A stretch of DNA of 7,012 nucleotides from Planctomycetaceae bacterium. Lineage in GTDB: Bacteria; Planctomycetota; Planctomycetia; Pirellulales; Thermoguttaceae. Below are positions 1 to 6,376 of this stretch, one piece after another. Each line of letters opens with the position of its first letter. Position 1 is the first letter of the stretch. The stretch lies in the NCBI GenBank assembly GCA_031274045.1, contig JAISQS010000533.1, forward strand, positions 1-7,012, given 5' to 3'. A model generated the notes under the pieces. That model worked only from the letters and a program-made list of their open reading frames with translations. It searched no databases and had not been told where the DNA came from. The position numbers were made by a program, and so were the translations under genes.

Positions 1-252
1 GAAGCTCTATCAGAATCGTGTTATTTTTCGTTTTTACCGAATCCTGCAAATTGCGCCGGACTCGATAAAACAATCAACAACTTCATTTCAAATTGCACAG
101 ACACATCTTTTACAAACAACACACAACAGATTTCGCCGACATCAAAACGTTAAAGCGGCATTTGTTTTTTGTCGATGAAATCTTATTGTGTGTTTTGTAA
201 TATTTTGGTGAGTGTGTGAGTTTGTGAATATAGTAATAGTATATAGGTCAAA
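1..252 (+). other. Upstream region of cheA; possible 3' end of an unidentified gene
   Basis: No gene can be called with confidence. Two plus-strand frames are open from the window edge: frame 1 ends at TAA 151-153 and frame 2 ends at TGA 176-178. Neither translation shows a motif I recognise, and both are rich in Asn, Thr, Gln and Ser or Arg. Positions 60-150 are A/C-rich, like the 3' ends of the other genes here, whereas 160-250 is G/T-rich; this makes a gene tail in the first 150-180 bases plausible but not shown. The last bases carry an in-frame TAG at 244-246, which fixes the cheA start downstream, and a weak AGG ribosome-binding element at 245-247. No convincing -35/-10 pair was found. 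Confidence 0.3.
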
Positions 253-2541
253 ATGTCAGATACATTAGTTTCTCAAAAAACATCTCAATCAACAGCCGCG
301 TCAACTGCGTCTGTTGGTGATGTTGCGTCTACTCAATCTCCGAGCGATTTTACCGCTCAACAGCGCGGAGTTGATCGTATGTTGGTTCGGCTTGAGCATC
401 TTGATAAACTCCTTAATCTCGCGGGCGAAGTGATTATCACAAGCTCGACTTTGCACGAATTACAACGCGACATGACGGACGCTGTTACTCATAACCGCCC
501 GATGAGCGATGTTGAGTTGCAAGTGATAAAGTCCGCCGACGAAGCATCAACACGCATCTCGCAAGATTTACACGATCTCGTTATGGCAATCCGAATGGTT
601 GAAATCGGCGAAACATTCAAACTGTTCAGACGTCCGGTTCGCGACCTGTCCCGTAATCTCAAAAAAGAAATTGAGCTGAAATTTGAAGGAGAAAAAGTGT
701 TGGTTGACAAGGCACTGGCTGAACGTCTTGTTGAACCGTTGTTGCATCTTTTGCGCAATGCTGCGGATCACGGGTTGGAGACACCTATTGAGCGCATTCA
801 CGCAAATAAAAGCGAAAAGGGAATTATACTTTTGAAGGCGGTTGAGCATGAGCATGAGACGGAGATAATCGTATCGGATGATGGACGCGGAATTGATGAA
901 CCGAAAATTTTTGAGCGGGCGCGAAAGCTCGGTTTGTTAAAGCAGAGCGACACATCGCCGAATCTGTTTCAGGTAATTTGCCAATCAGGATTCTCAACAA
1001 AAGAACACGCAACTGATACTTCCGGTCGCGGTGTCGGTCTCGATTTGGTCAACGATATGGTGCAAGAATTTAGCGGTACAACAGAACTTGAGAATCATTC
1101 GAAGTCCGGTTGTACATTTAAATTGCACATTCCCAAATTGAAGGCGGTGAATATTATTGATGCTTTGATTGTTCGGTGTTCGGGTACGTTGTATGCGTTG
1201 TCGATAGATAAAGTTGTCAGTTTGCAGGGAATCAAACCGGCGCAGATTCAGGCATCGATGGATCGTGAGCGGTTTATTAAGTATCTTGGTGAACCTATTG
1301 CTCTTTTTGATTTATCGGAGTTGCTTGGCAGCGGTACGTCGGCGATTGACAATCCTGAAATAATTCCGGTTGTGATAATCGAGGGGCGAAAGGACAAAAT
1401 CGCGTGTATTGTTACGGAATTTCTCGCGCCGTCTAAGTTGGTCAATGTTCCTTTGGCGACGGATATGTTTGATCGCCAAGCGACCGGAATAGCGGGTACG
1501 TGTATTATTAGCGGCGGGCGAGTCGGGATCACTGTCGATGTCGATACCGTCGTCGCAACAGCAACAGGCGAACCCCTCAAAAACGACGAAGGTCACGCAA
1601 ACGCGTCCTCTTTTTCTCAATCAAATATCACAACCGCAACAAACAACGACAACTCCTCAATACCAACAACCACCGCTTTGTCGCACTCGCAAGAAGAACT
1701 TATTGCCAAATCAAAATTGTCGGCACAAAGAGACCGAATCGCAAATCGAATCGAAGAATCAAGTCAAAAAGATTTAACAGAAGCAGATATTTCAGACCTT
1801 TTGACAGAAATCTCACGCGGCTTAATGGAACTCCAAGACGCTTTGCTCTCACTTGAAAATGACAACAACCCCGAACTGATGAAGGAAGCATTCAGACGGC
1901 TGCACGCGGCAAAAGGGAACTTCACAATGCTCGGAGTTTCAACGTCGGCAAATCTCGCGCATGAGTTGGAGACGCTCTTGGATCATTTACGTAAGGCGGA
2001 GCTTGAGATGTCACAAGAGATAATGGATTTGTTGTTGGATGGTGTTGCTGATTTGAACAAGGAAACGAATTCTTTGCCGCAAAAAAAATTGGAGCCGAAC
2101 GTAGGTTTATTGAGCCGCATCGATCAAGTAATGCGGTCAATCGCAAACAAAATACCGATAACCGATCCCGACGCTGTTCTCGGAACTTCGTTCACGCTCG
2201 TGCCGACAGTTGAGCTGCAATTGCTGGGGGCATTGAAACAAAAAGAACAAGCCTACGAGACCTTCATAAGATTCAATCAAGGACGACAAGCTCCGTTTTT
2301 AGTCGCGTATTTAACGTTACGAAAATTATGTTATCACGGGACAATTCTGGCAACATTGCCCAGCGTCGCCGACATCGAAAACGGTTTTTGCAGCAACGCA
2401 ATAAAAGTCCTATGGGCTTCGCCATTGACACCGGATCAAATCGACAACGCAATAAATAAATGGGCAACTTTCTTCAATATCGCAGAACACAGAAGCATCC
2501 CGACAACCGTCTTCAGATACGATAGCAACGCAGAAATGTAA
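253..2541 (+). CDS. cheA: CheA-type chemotaxis histidine kinase with permuted domains (P3-P4-P5-P1-P2)
   Basis: A cytoplasmic histidine autokinase of 762 residues that, in the known family, works with receptors and CheW and passes phosphate to CheY or CheB. Domains in order: a Ser/Thr/Gln-rich N-terminus (1-32); P3 dimerisation helices (about 34-113, with LDKLLNLAGEV at 50-60); P4 ATPase (about 114-296), with N box HLLRNAADHGLE (165-176), G1 box DDGRGID (209-215), GFST (246-249) and G2 box SGRGVGLDLV (257-266), all intact; P5 CheW-like (about 297-437); a Ser/Thr/Asn/Gln-rich linker (about 438-505); an HPt/P1 helical domain (about 506-605) with phospho-acceptor His551 in RLHAAKG; and a P2-like, CheY-binding domain (about 665-750). 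Normal CheA starts with P1 and P2, so these have moved to the C-terminus. All residues needed for catalysis and phosphotransfer are visible, so the protein should be active. The ATG is the first possible start because an in-frame TAG lies 7 bases before it; the ribosome-binding site is weak (AGG at 245-247). No cheW, cheY or receptor gene is in view. The family is certain; the P2 assignment rests on pattern similarity. Confidence 0.93.
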   Translation: MSDTLVSQKTSQSTAASTASVGDVASTQSPSDFTAQQRGVDRMLVRLEHLDKLLNLAGEVIITSSTLHELQRDMTDAVTHNRPMSDVELQVIKSADEASTRISQDLHDLVMAIRMVEIGETFKLFRRPVRDLSRNLKKEIELKFEGEKVLVDKALAERLVEPLLHLLRNAADHGLETPIERIHANKSEKGIILLKAVEHEHETEIIVSDDGRGIDEPKIFERARKLGLLKQSDTSPNLFQVICQSGFSTKEHATDTSGRGVGLDLVNDMVQEFSGTTELENHSKSGCTFKLHIPKLKAVNIIDALIVRCSGTLYALSIDKVVSLQGIKPAQIQASMDRERFIKYLGEPIALFDLSELLGSGTSAIDNPEIIPVVIIEGRKDKIACIVTEFLAPSKLVNVPLATDMFDRQATGIAGTCIISGGRVGITVDVDTVVATATGEPLKNDEGHANASSFSQSNITTATNNDNSSIPTTTALSHSQEELIAKSKLSAQRDRIANRIEESSQKDLTEADISDLLTEISRGLMELQDALLSLENDNNPELMKEAFRRLHAAKGNFTMLGVSTSANLAHELETLLDHLRKAELEMSQEIMDLLLDGVADLNKETNSLPQKKLEPNVGLLSRIDQVMRSIANKIPITDPDAVLGTSFTLVPTVELQLLGALKQKEQAYETFIRFNQGRQAPFLVAYLTLRKLCYHGTILATLPSVADIENGFCSNAIKVLWASPLTPDQIDNAINKWATFFNIAEHRSIPTTVFRYDSNAEM

Positions 2542-2542
2542 A

Positions 2543-2653
2543 CAATCAACACACGCATCACCGTTTTGTAAAATATTGCTCCATGTAGCGTTGAATTGTT
2601 GACAAATTCCAATTGACATGATGCGTGAAAATTTGTACTATTCGCGTTGATTG
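2543..2653. repeat. Imperfect inverted repeat after cheA
   Basis: CAATCAAC at 2543-2550 pairs with GTTGATTG at 2646-2653, and CACGCATCA at 2552-2560 pairs with TGATGCGTG at 2619-2627. The repeat starts 2 bases after the cheA stop. The spacing between the arm segments is unequal, so a stem would have a large bulge. It may help to end the cheA transcript, but there is no clean stem followed by a T-run, so a terminator role is only a guess. Its right arm overlaps the candidate promoter at 2613-2641. Confidence 0.45.
2613..2641 (+). promoter_or_regulatory. Candidate sigma70-type promoter for the membrane-protein gene
   Basis: A perfect TTGACA (2613-2618) is followed, after exactly 17 bases, by TACTAT (2636-2641; 4 of 6 matches to TATAAT). 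A second TTGACA lies 14 bases upstream at 2599-2604 without a good -10 at the right distance. If used, the promoter would give the gene at 3076 an untranslated leader of more than 400 bases containing the large palindrome at 2669-3028. Housekeeping promoter consensus in this organism is unknown, so confidence is limited. Confidence 0.4.
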
Positions 2654-2668
2654 TTCTGTTTTGTTTGT

Positions 2669-3028
2669 GGCTCTTTTATATTTTTTGATTGGTACACTAA
2701 CATAAAATAATAAAAGAGTTTTTGTAAAACTGAACCGCAACTGGTAACCAATTTCCCCTCCCTTAATAACCAACGAAGCCTCCCCGCACACGCCCTTATC
2801 CCTTATTGTTGAGTTGTGGCGTGACCGTAGCTTTATGCGTAACGAATAAGGGGATAAGGGCGCGTAGTGGGACTTCGTTGGTTATTAAGGGGAGGGGGAA
2901 ACTGGTTACCTGTTGCGAATTGGTTTGAGTAATGCTGGTTGGTTTTTTATGCAATGCAGGGTGATAATTTACCGTAACAATCTTTTATATTTTGTTTTAA
3001 CACATCAACAAGAAACGATAAAAGAGCC
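2669..3028. repeat. Large imperfect palindrome (possible non-autonomous mobile element)
   Basis: The core is a long inverted repeat: left arm about 2742-2810, right arm about 2841-2910, with a 30-base loop (2811-2840). The arms match over about 70 bases with few differences; they share GGTAACCA at the outer end and TTAATAACCAACGAAG and GCCCTTAT inside. Outside the core the symmetry continues in patches: CGCAAC 2736-2741 with GTTGCG 2912-2917, ATAAAAGA 2710-2717 with TCTTTTAT 2981-2988, and GGCTCTTTTAT 2669-2679 with ATAAAAGAGCC 3018-3028. The right half is about 45 bases longer than the left, as if one half had gained or lost DNA. It encodes no credible protein. A transcript would form a very stable hairpin. 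No target-site duplication was identified. Confidence 0.8.
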
Positions 3029-3064
3029 TTGTTTGTTTGAGGACAAGTTGATAGTGAAATATTT

Positions 3065-3071
3065 GGGGGAG
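3065..3071 (+). promoter_or_regulatory. Strong ribosome-binding site
   Basis: GGGGGAG lies 4 bases before the ATG at 3076. It is the best Shine-Dalgarno sequence in the window and fixes the start of the membrane-protein gene. The other three genes have weak or no such element. Confidence 0.75.
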
Positions 3072-3075
3072 ATTT

Positions 3076-4020
3076 ATGTCAATTTCGATTTTTTATGTTG
3101 GTATATTGTTGGCGTTCTGTTTTCTTTTTTTGTCGTTTGTTTTGATGTTTTTTCGGCGTGGTGTTGCGATGCAGGTTGCGTTGTTGGCATCTGCTGTTTG
3201 TGCTGTTGCGGGTTTGGTTGCGAACGGCGCGGCGTACAATAATATTTCTGTTTGGGTGACATTGATTGTGTATGTTGTGGTTTGGTTTTTTGAGAGTGAT
3301 TATTATGTGAAGTTGATGGTTCGTCAGCAGCTTGCGAAGGAGTGGAAATTGTATTCGTCGAATTACGAGACGGCTTCGGTCAAGGCTGAAGAATTTACAT
3401 GGCTTGACTTGAATTATTACGACGCAAAACAAGCCGAACTCGAATCACTCGGATTCAAAAAAATAGATGATATTGAGTCCCTGCACCAATCAAACGCCTT
3501 TCCCGAAACGCGAACGTTTTGCCGAACTTTAATTGACAGCGGTCAAGCTATTGTGGCGGAAATTGAGCAGATGCGTTTTGTTGAGCCGAAGAGTGAATCG
3601 GAAAAATTGTTTGATTTGCGAAGTGTTTATCTTGGGTCGGAGTTTTCGGATGGTTCGTTTCTTGTGACGAATAATGCGCTTGGTATAAATCCGATTCAGG
3701 ATGTTGATGGTATTGTGGTCGTGCAATTGCCGCCGGACACGTCGGTGGAAAAATTGCTTGATGCGCATGAGGACAAAATCGAATCAATTTGTGAGTCAAA
3801 TGGAGTTGATGTTGTGTTGTATCGTGATGTTGACGAGATGACGGCGGGCGGTGAACGGAAGTTTTGGGTGTTCAAAAGAGACAGACAAAAAAAAGGCGGA
3901 TTCACCGAAGACGAAAGCACAAGACTCTTCGCCGACAACGACGACGAAACCTCAAAAATCTACCGCGAAGAATACGCCCGACAAGCCGGAAAATATGCAC
4001 GCCGAAAAAAAATAACATAA
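3076..4020 (+). CDS. Three-TM membrane protein with cytosolic C-terminal domain, function unknown
   Basis: A 314-residue protein I cannot assign to a named family. The N-terminus has three hydrophobic segments, about 5-26, 30-53 and 57-72. Arg27-Arg28 between the first two, and Lys/Arg at 79-91 after the third, predict an outside N-terminus and a cytosolic C-terminal part under the positive-inside rule. The soluble part (about 74-314) contains FTWLDLNYYDAKQAELESLGF (107-127), a segment SVYLGSEFSDGSFLVTNN (183-200) and a highly charged tail rich in Lys, Arg, Asp and Glu (from about 266). The LGF and EFSDGSFLVTNN patterns resemble motifs of uncharacterised Planctomycetota-type proteins, as an impression from memory. 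No catalytic motif, signal peptidase site or repeat was seen. The ATG has a strong ribosome-binding site at 3065-3071. The gene stands alone between a palindrome and a terminator-like hairpin. Its codon third positions swing from 36/40 G/T in the first codons to 39/40 A/C in the last, the most extreme case here. Confidence 0.87.
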   Translation: MSISIFYVGILLAFCFLFLSFVLMFFRRGVAMQVALLASAVCAVAGLVANGAAYNNISVWVTLIVYVVVWFFESDYYVKLMVRQQLAKEWKLYSSNYETASVKAEEFTWLDLNYYDAKQAELESLGFKKIDDIESLHQSNAFPETRTFCRTLIDSGQAIVAEIEQMRFVEPKSESEKLFDLRSVYLGSEFSDGSFLVTNNALGINPIQDVDGIVVVQLPPDTSVEKLLDAHEDKIESICESNGVDVVLYRDVDEMTAGGERKFWVFKRDRQKKGGFTEDESTRLFADNDDETSKIYREEYARQAGKYARRKKIT

Positions 4021-4048
4021 CTGTTGATTGATGAGTTGGGAGTGTTAG

Positions 4049-4113
4049 TCCTTCGTGCCTTTGTGCGCAACAAAAAAAATATTGCACACAAAGACACGAA
4101 GGATTTTATTTTT
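4049..4113 (+). terminator. Terminator-like hairpin after the membrane-protein gene
   Basis: Arms of 22 bases (4049-4070 and 4082-4103) match at 20 positions around an 11-base loop and are followed by ATTTTATTTTT (4103-4113). A stem followed by a T-rich run fits a factor-independent terminator for the gene ending at 4020. The left arm reads CCTTCGTGCCTTTGTG, a type of sequence that also occurs as a dispersed repeat in many genomes, so it may be a repeat unit recruited as a terminator. Confidence 0.6.
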
Positions 4114-4219
4114 AACACGGAAAACACAAATGCACGGAAACACAAAAACACAAAAACACGGAATACGAATTTTAGAATTTTCCGTCCTTTCCGTCTTTCC
4201 GCGTTTTCCGCGTTGAAAA
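4110..4219. repeat. Inverted repeat, AACGCGGAAA family, copy 1
   Basis: The left part (about 4110-4165) is A/C-rich with loosely repeated CACGGAAA and AACACA units; the right part (about 4177-4219) is its rough reverse complement, ending GCGTTTTCCGCGTTGAAAA. The best-matching segments are TTTTAACACGGAAAACAC (from 4110) and the complement of 4202-4219. The right arm shares its sequence with the repeat at 5031-5116. It ends 22 bases before the pseudouridine synthase start, so it lies in that gene's leader. Open frames across it translate only the repeat and are not genes. Confidence 0.7.
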
Positions 4220-4241
4220 TATATTACAATCGAGAAATACC

Positions 4242-5003
4242 ATGTGTATAGAAGTCCTTTTTGAAAATGATGCGATTCTTGTGGTGAACAAACCTGCGGG
4301 TATTCTTACGCAGGCTGCGCGTGGTGTTGAGTCTTTGGAGTTACGGGTGAAGTCGTATCTTGCGCGGCATCGTGCGTGCAGTGGTGAGCCGAATGAATCG
4401 AATGAGAATATTCAAGCTAGTGATGATTTGTCATCGGTGTATCTTGGAGTTCCGCATCGGCTTGATCGACCTGTTTCGGGCGTGATTTTATTTGGCAAAT
4501 ACTCGCGTGCGACACATCGGCTTTCGGTGCAATTTGAAAATCGTGAAATTGACAAAACGTATTGGGGGATAGCTGAAGGAGTATTCGACAAAGAATCTGA
4601 TACGTGGATCGATTACATGAGAAAAATTCCGGACAAACCGCTTGCGGAAATCGTACAGCCAATAAATCCCGATGCGCGGGAAGCGATCTTGAATTATAAA
4701 AAATTACGGCAATTTGATATTGACGGCAAACCGTTCGCGCTCCTTGAAATTAAGCTTGAAACCGGCAGAATGCACCAAATAAGATTGCAAGCAAAAACAC
4801 ACGGACACCCAATTCTAGGCGACGCAACATACAACTCAACACACAAATTCGGTGATAGTTTTGACAACGAACGCAGCCGCGAAATCGCACTACACGCAAG
4901 ATCAATTTCATTCAAAGAACCACTATCAAAAACTCAAATAAATCTAACCGCGCCTCTGCCAAAAATCTGGAAACCATATACCGATTCTTTGCAACTCGAA
5001 TAA
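4242..5003 (+). CDS. RluA-family RNA pseudouridine synthase
   Basis: A 253-residue enzyme that converts uridine to pseudouridine in rRNA or tRNA. The catalytic motif HRLDRPVSG is at 72-80, with the nucleophile Asp75. Other family landmarks are VVNKPAG (14-20), KTYWGI with the active-site Tyr107 (105-110), GRMHQIR (175-181), LGDATY (192-197) and LHARSISF (217-224). There is no N-terminal S4 RNA-binding domain, so it belongs with the short RluA-like members rather than RluC/RluD. The protein is full length for that group. A polar stretch at about 45-65, before the catalytic motif, looks like a lineage-specific insertion. The exact target uridine cannot be read from the sequence, so no gene symbol is given. 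The ATG follows a weak GAGA element (4232-4235). The gene is convergent with mtaB, and a shared inverted repeat lies between their ends. Third positions change from 33/40 G/T at the start to 29/40 A/C at the end. Confidence 0.93.
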   Translation: MCIEVLFENDAILVVNKPAGILTQAARGVESLELRVKSYLARHRACSGEPNESNENIQASDDLSSVYLGVPHRLDRPVSGVILFGKYSRATHRLSVQFENREIDKTYWGIAEGVFDKESDTWIDYMRKIPDKPLAEIVQPINPDAREAILNYKKLRQFDIDGKPFALLEIKLETGRMHQIRLQAKTHGHPILGDATYNSTHKFGDSFDNERSREIALHARSISFKEPLSKTQINLTAPLPKIWKPYTDSLQLE

Positions 5004-5030
5004 TTGATTGCGATTTTTATTTTATTTTAT

Positions 5031-5116
5031 TTTTAACGCGGAAAGCGCGGAAATACGGAAAAGGCGGAAGCTCACATTCCGCGTTTTTCGTACTTCCGCG
5101 TTTTCAGCGTTGAAAA
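5031..5116. terminator. Inverted repeat between convergent genes, likely two-way terminator (AACGCGGAAA family, copy 2)
   Basis: Left arm 5031-5069 and right arm 5077-5116 match over about 39 bases with five mismatches and one extra base, around a 7-base loop (5070-5076). The left arm starts TTTTAACGCGGAAAGCGCGG and the right arm ends GCGTTGAAAA, so the left side is preceded by a T-rich run (5014-5034) and the right side by AAAA on the opposite strand sense. It begins 28 bases after the pseudouridine synthase stop and ends 6 bases before the mtaB stop. Position and symmetry suit termination of both transcripts. The terminator function is inferred; the repeat itself is plain. Confidence 0.7.
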
Positions 5117-5122
5117 TTTGTT

Positions 5123-6376
5123 TTAATCTCCGATTATGGTGTCGTCTTTTGAATTTTTGATGAGTATATTTTTTAGGTTTCCTATTTCGTGTTTTGTGTT
5201 TGTTTTTAGGGTAATGTATCGGTCTGTTGTTCCGGACTGATTTGTTTCGAATAGTGTTGGCAGGTTCATGCCGACTAGTGATGCGGCGTATTCGGTTCTT
5301 AATTTTTTTGCCAGTTCTGTTAGGAATTTTCCGCGTTCGTGGATTATTTGTTGTGGTATTTGGTTTTTGAATTCTGCGGCTTCTGTTCCTTTTCTTGGGC
5401 TGAATCTGAAGACGTGTATTTTTGAGAATTTTAATTTTCGCACGATATCGCAAGTCATTTCAAATTGTTGATCGGTTTCACTTGGAAAGCCGACAATTAT
5501 ATCTGTTGTCAAAGCTACTCGGTCTATTTTTGCCATGATTTTTTGGCAGCAATTGACGTATTCATCGGAGAGCCAACGCCGCCGCATTTTGGTAAGAATT
5601 TCGTCGCTGCCGCTTTGCATTGGCAGATGTAGATGCGGGCAAATTCGCAGCGGATTCCGGCACATCAAATCAACCAACGCATCCGAAACTTCAACCGCCT
5701 CCAAACTTGACAACCTTATCCGAAAATCACCATCAAGCCCAATTATACGCTCAACCAACTCATATAATCGGCAACAACCCGATCCCAAAGAATCAGCACC
5801 ACAAGCAGCACCATAATCAACACCATAATGACCAAGATGAATCCCAGTCAACACAATCTCACGATACCCATTTCGGACAAGTTGACGAACTTCATCTAAT
5901 ATCTCCCGCAAAGGTCTACTTTGGAGAACAGAACGCACCTTTGGAATAATACAATAAGAACAACCAACACGGCAACCATCTTGCACTTTGACGTAAGCCC
6001 GATGCCGATCCGCAAAAGAACTTATCCCCGACGGCAACTCTTTCAAACCTCTATCACGCAGAAATTGCGCTGTCCAATTCTTCTCGGCGACAACATTAGA
6101 TATACCGTCAATCCGTGAAAATTGATCGGCATTGTGTCGAACAGAACAACCAAAAACAATAACCTCCGCTCCGCGATTTTCATTGATCAACTTCCGAATC
6201 AACTTCCGGCATTTCGCCTCACTCTCCGCCGTCACCGCGCAAGTATTCAAAAAAACTATGTCCGCCACCCCGCCCAAATCAGACTCAATATAACCAAGCC
6301 GACGCAACCCCTCACGCAAATATTCCGTCTCATATTGATTGACCTTGCAACCAAGTGTGTAAAGTTTGAAAAACAT
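5123..6376 (-). CDS. mtaB: tRNA t6A37 methylthiotransferase MtaB
   Basis: A radical-SAM enzyme of 417 residues that adds a methylthio group to C2 of N6-threonylcarbamoyladenosine at position 37 of ANN-decoding tRNAs, giving ms2t6A. The N-terminal UPF0004 domain (about 2-100) carries the three cysteines of the auxiliary [4Fe-4S] cluster: Cys10 (TLGCKVNQYE), Cys46 (NTCAVT) and Cys77 (FGCSVR). The radical-SAM core (about 125-360) has the cluster motif CRVGCSYC with Cys135, Cys139 and Cys142, preceded by YVKVQDG. LHLPMQSGSDEIL (249-261) and VGFPSET (295-301) are further core landmarks. A divergent TRAM-like RNA-binding domain ends the protein (about 367-417). KVNQYE and the overall length favour MtaB over MiaB or RimO. 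A Cys-containing insertion (about 187-203, with Cys192, Cys201 and Cys202) lengthens the loop before LYELVERI. No strong ribosome-binding site precedes the ATG. Third positions go from 29/40 G/T to 34/40 A/C along the coding strand. Confidence 0.94.
   Translation of the reverse strand: MFFKLYTLGCKVNQYETEYLREGLRRLGYIESDLGGVADIVFLNTCAVTAESEAKCRKLIRKLINENRGAEVIVFGCSVRHNADQFSRIDGISNVVAEKNWTAQFLRDRGLKELPSGISSFADRHRAYVKVQDGCRVGCSYCIIPKVRSVLQSRPLREILDEVRQLVRNGYREIVLTGIHLGHYGVDYGAACGADSLGSGCCRLYELVERIIGLDGDFRIRLSSLEAVEVSDALVDLMCRNPLRICPHLHLPMQSGSDEILTKMRRRWLSDEYVNCCQKIMAKIDRVALTTDIIVGFPSETDQQFEMTCDIVRKLKFSKIHVFRFSPRKGTEAAEFKNQIPQQIIHERGKFLTELAKKLRTEYAASLVGMNLPTLFETNQSGTTDRYITLKTNTKHEIGNLKNILIKNSKDDTIIGD

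Noticed and set aside
1538..1777. 79-residue plus-strand Gln/Thr-rich open frame inside cheA
   Set aside because: It is an alternative frame of the low-complexity linker of cheA; the A/C-rich composition removes stop codons.
2558..2791. 77-residue minus-strand open frame after cheA
   Set aside because: It reads through an arm of the large palindrome and shows no protein-like motif.
2913..3242. 109-residue plus-strand open frame rich in Cys, Phe and Val
   Set aside because: It begins in the palindrome flank and overlaps the start of the membrane-protein gene in another frame; it has no ribosome-binding site, and the frame at 3076 has a strong one and a coherent TM pattern.
4049..4219. CRISPR array
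   Set aside because: The repeated CACGGAAA-like units are short, irregular and lack uniform spacers; the structure is an inverted repeat.
4024..4251. 75-residue plus-strand open frame ending in the pseudouridine synthase start
   Set aside because: It translates the terminator hairpin and the AACGCGGAAA repeat; the same peptide pattern (FRLSAFSALK) appears where copy 2 of the repeat is read on the other strand, which shows that it is repeat-derived.
5022..5453. 143-residue minus-strand open frame overlapping the end of mtaB
   Set aside because: Very rich in Arg, Lys, Asn and Thr; it is an out-of-frame reading of the A/C-rich 3' part of mtaB plus the intergenic repeat.
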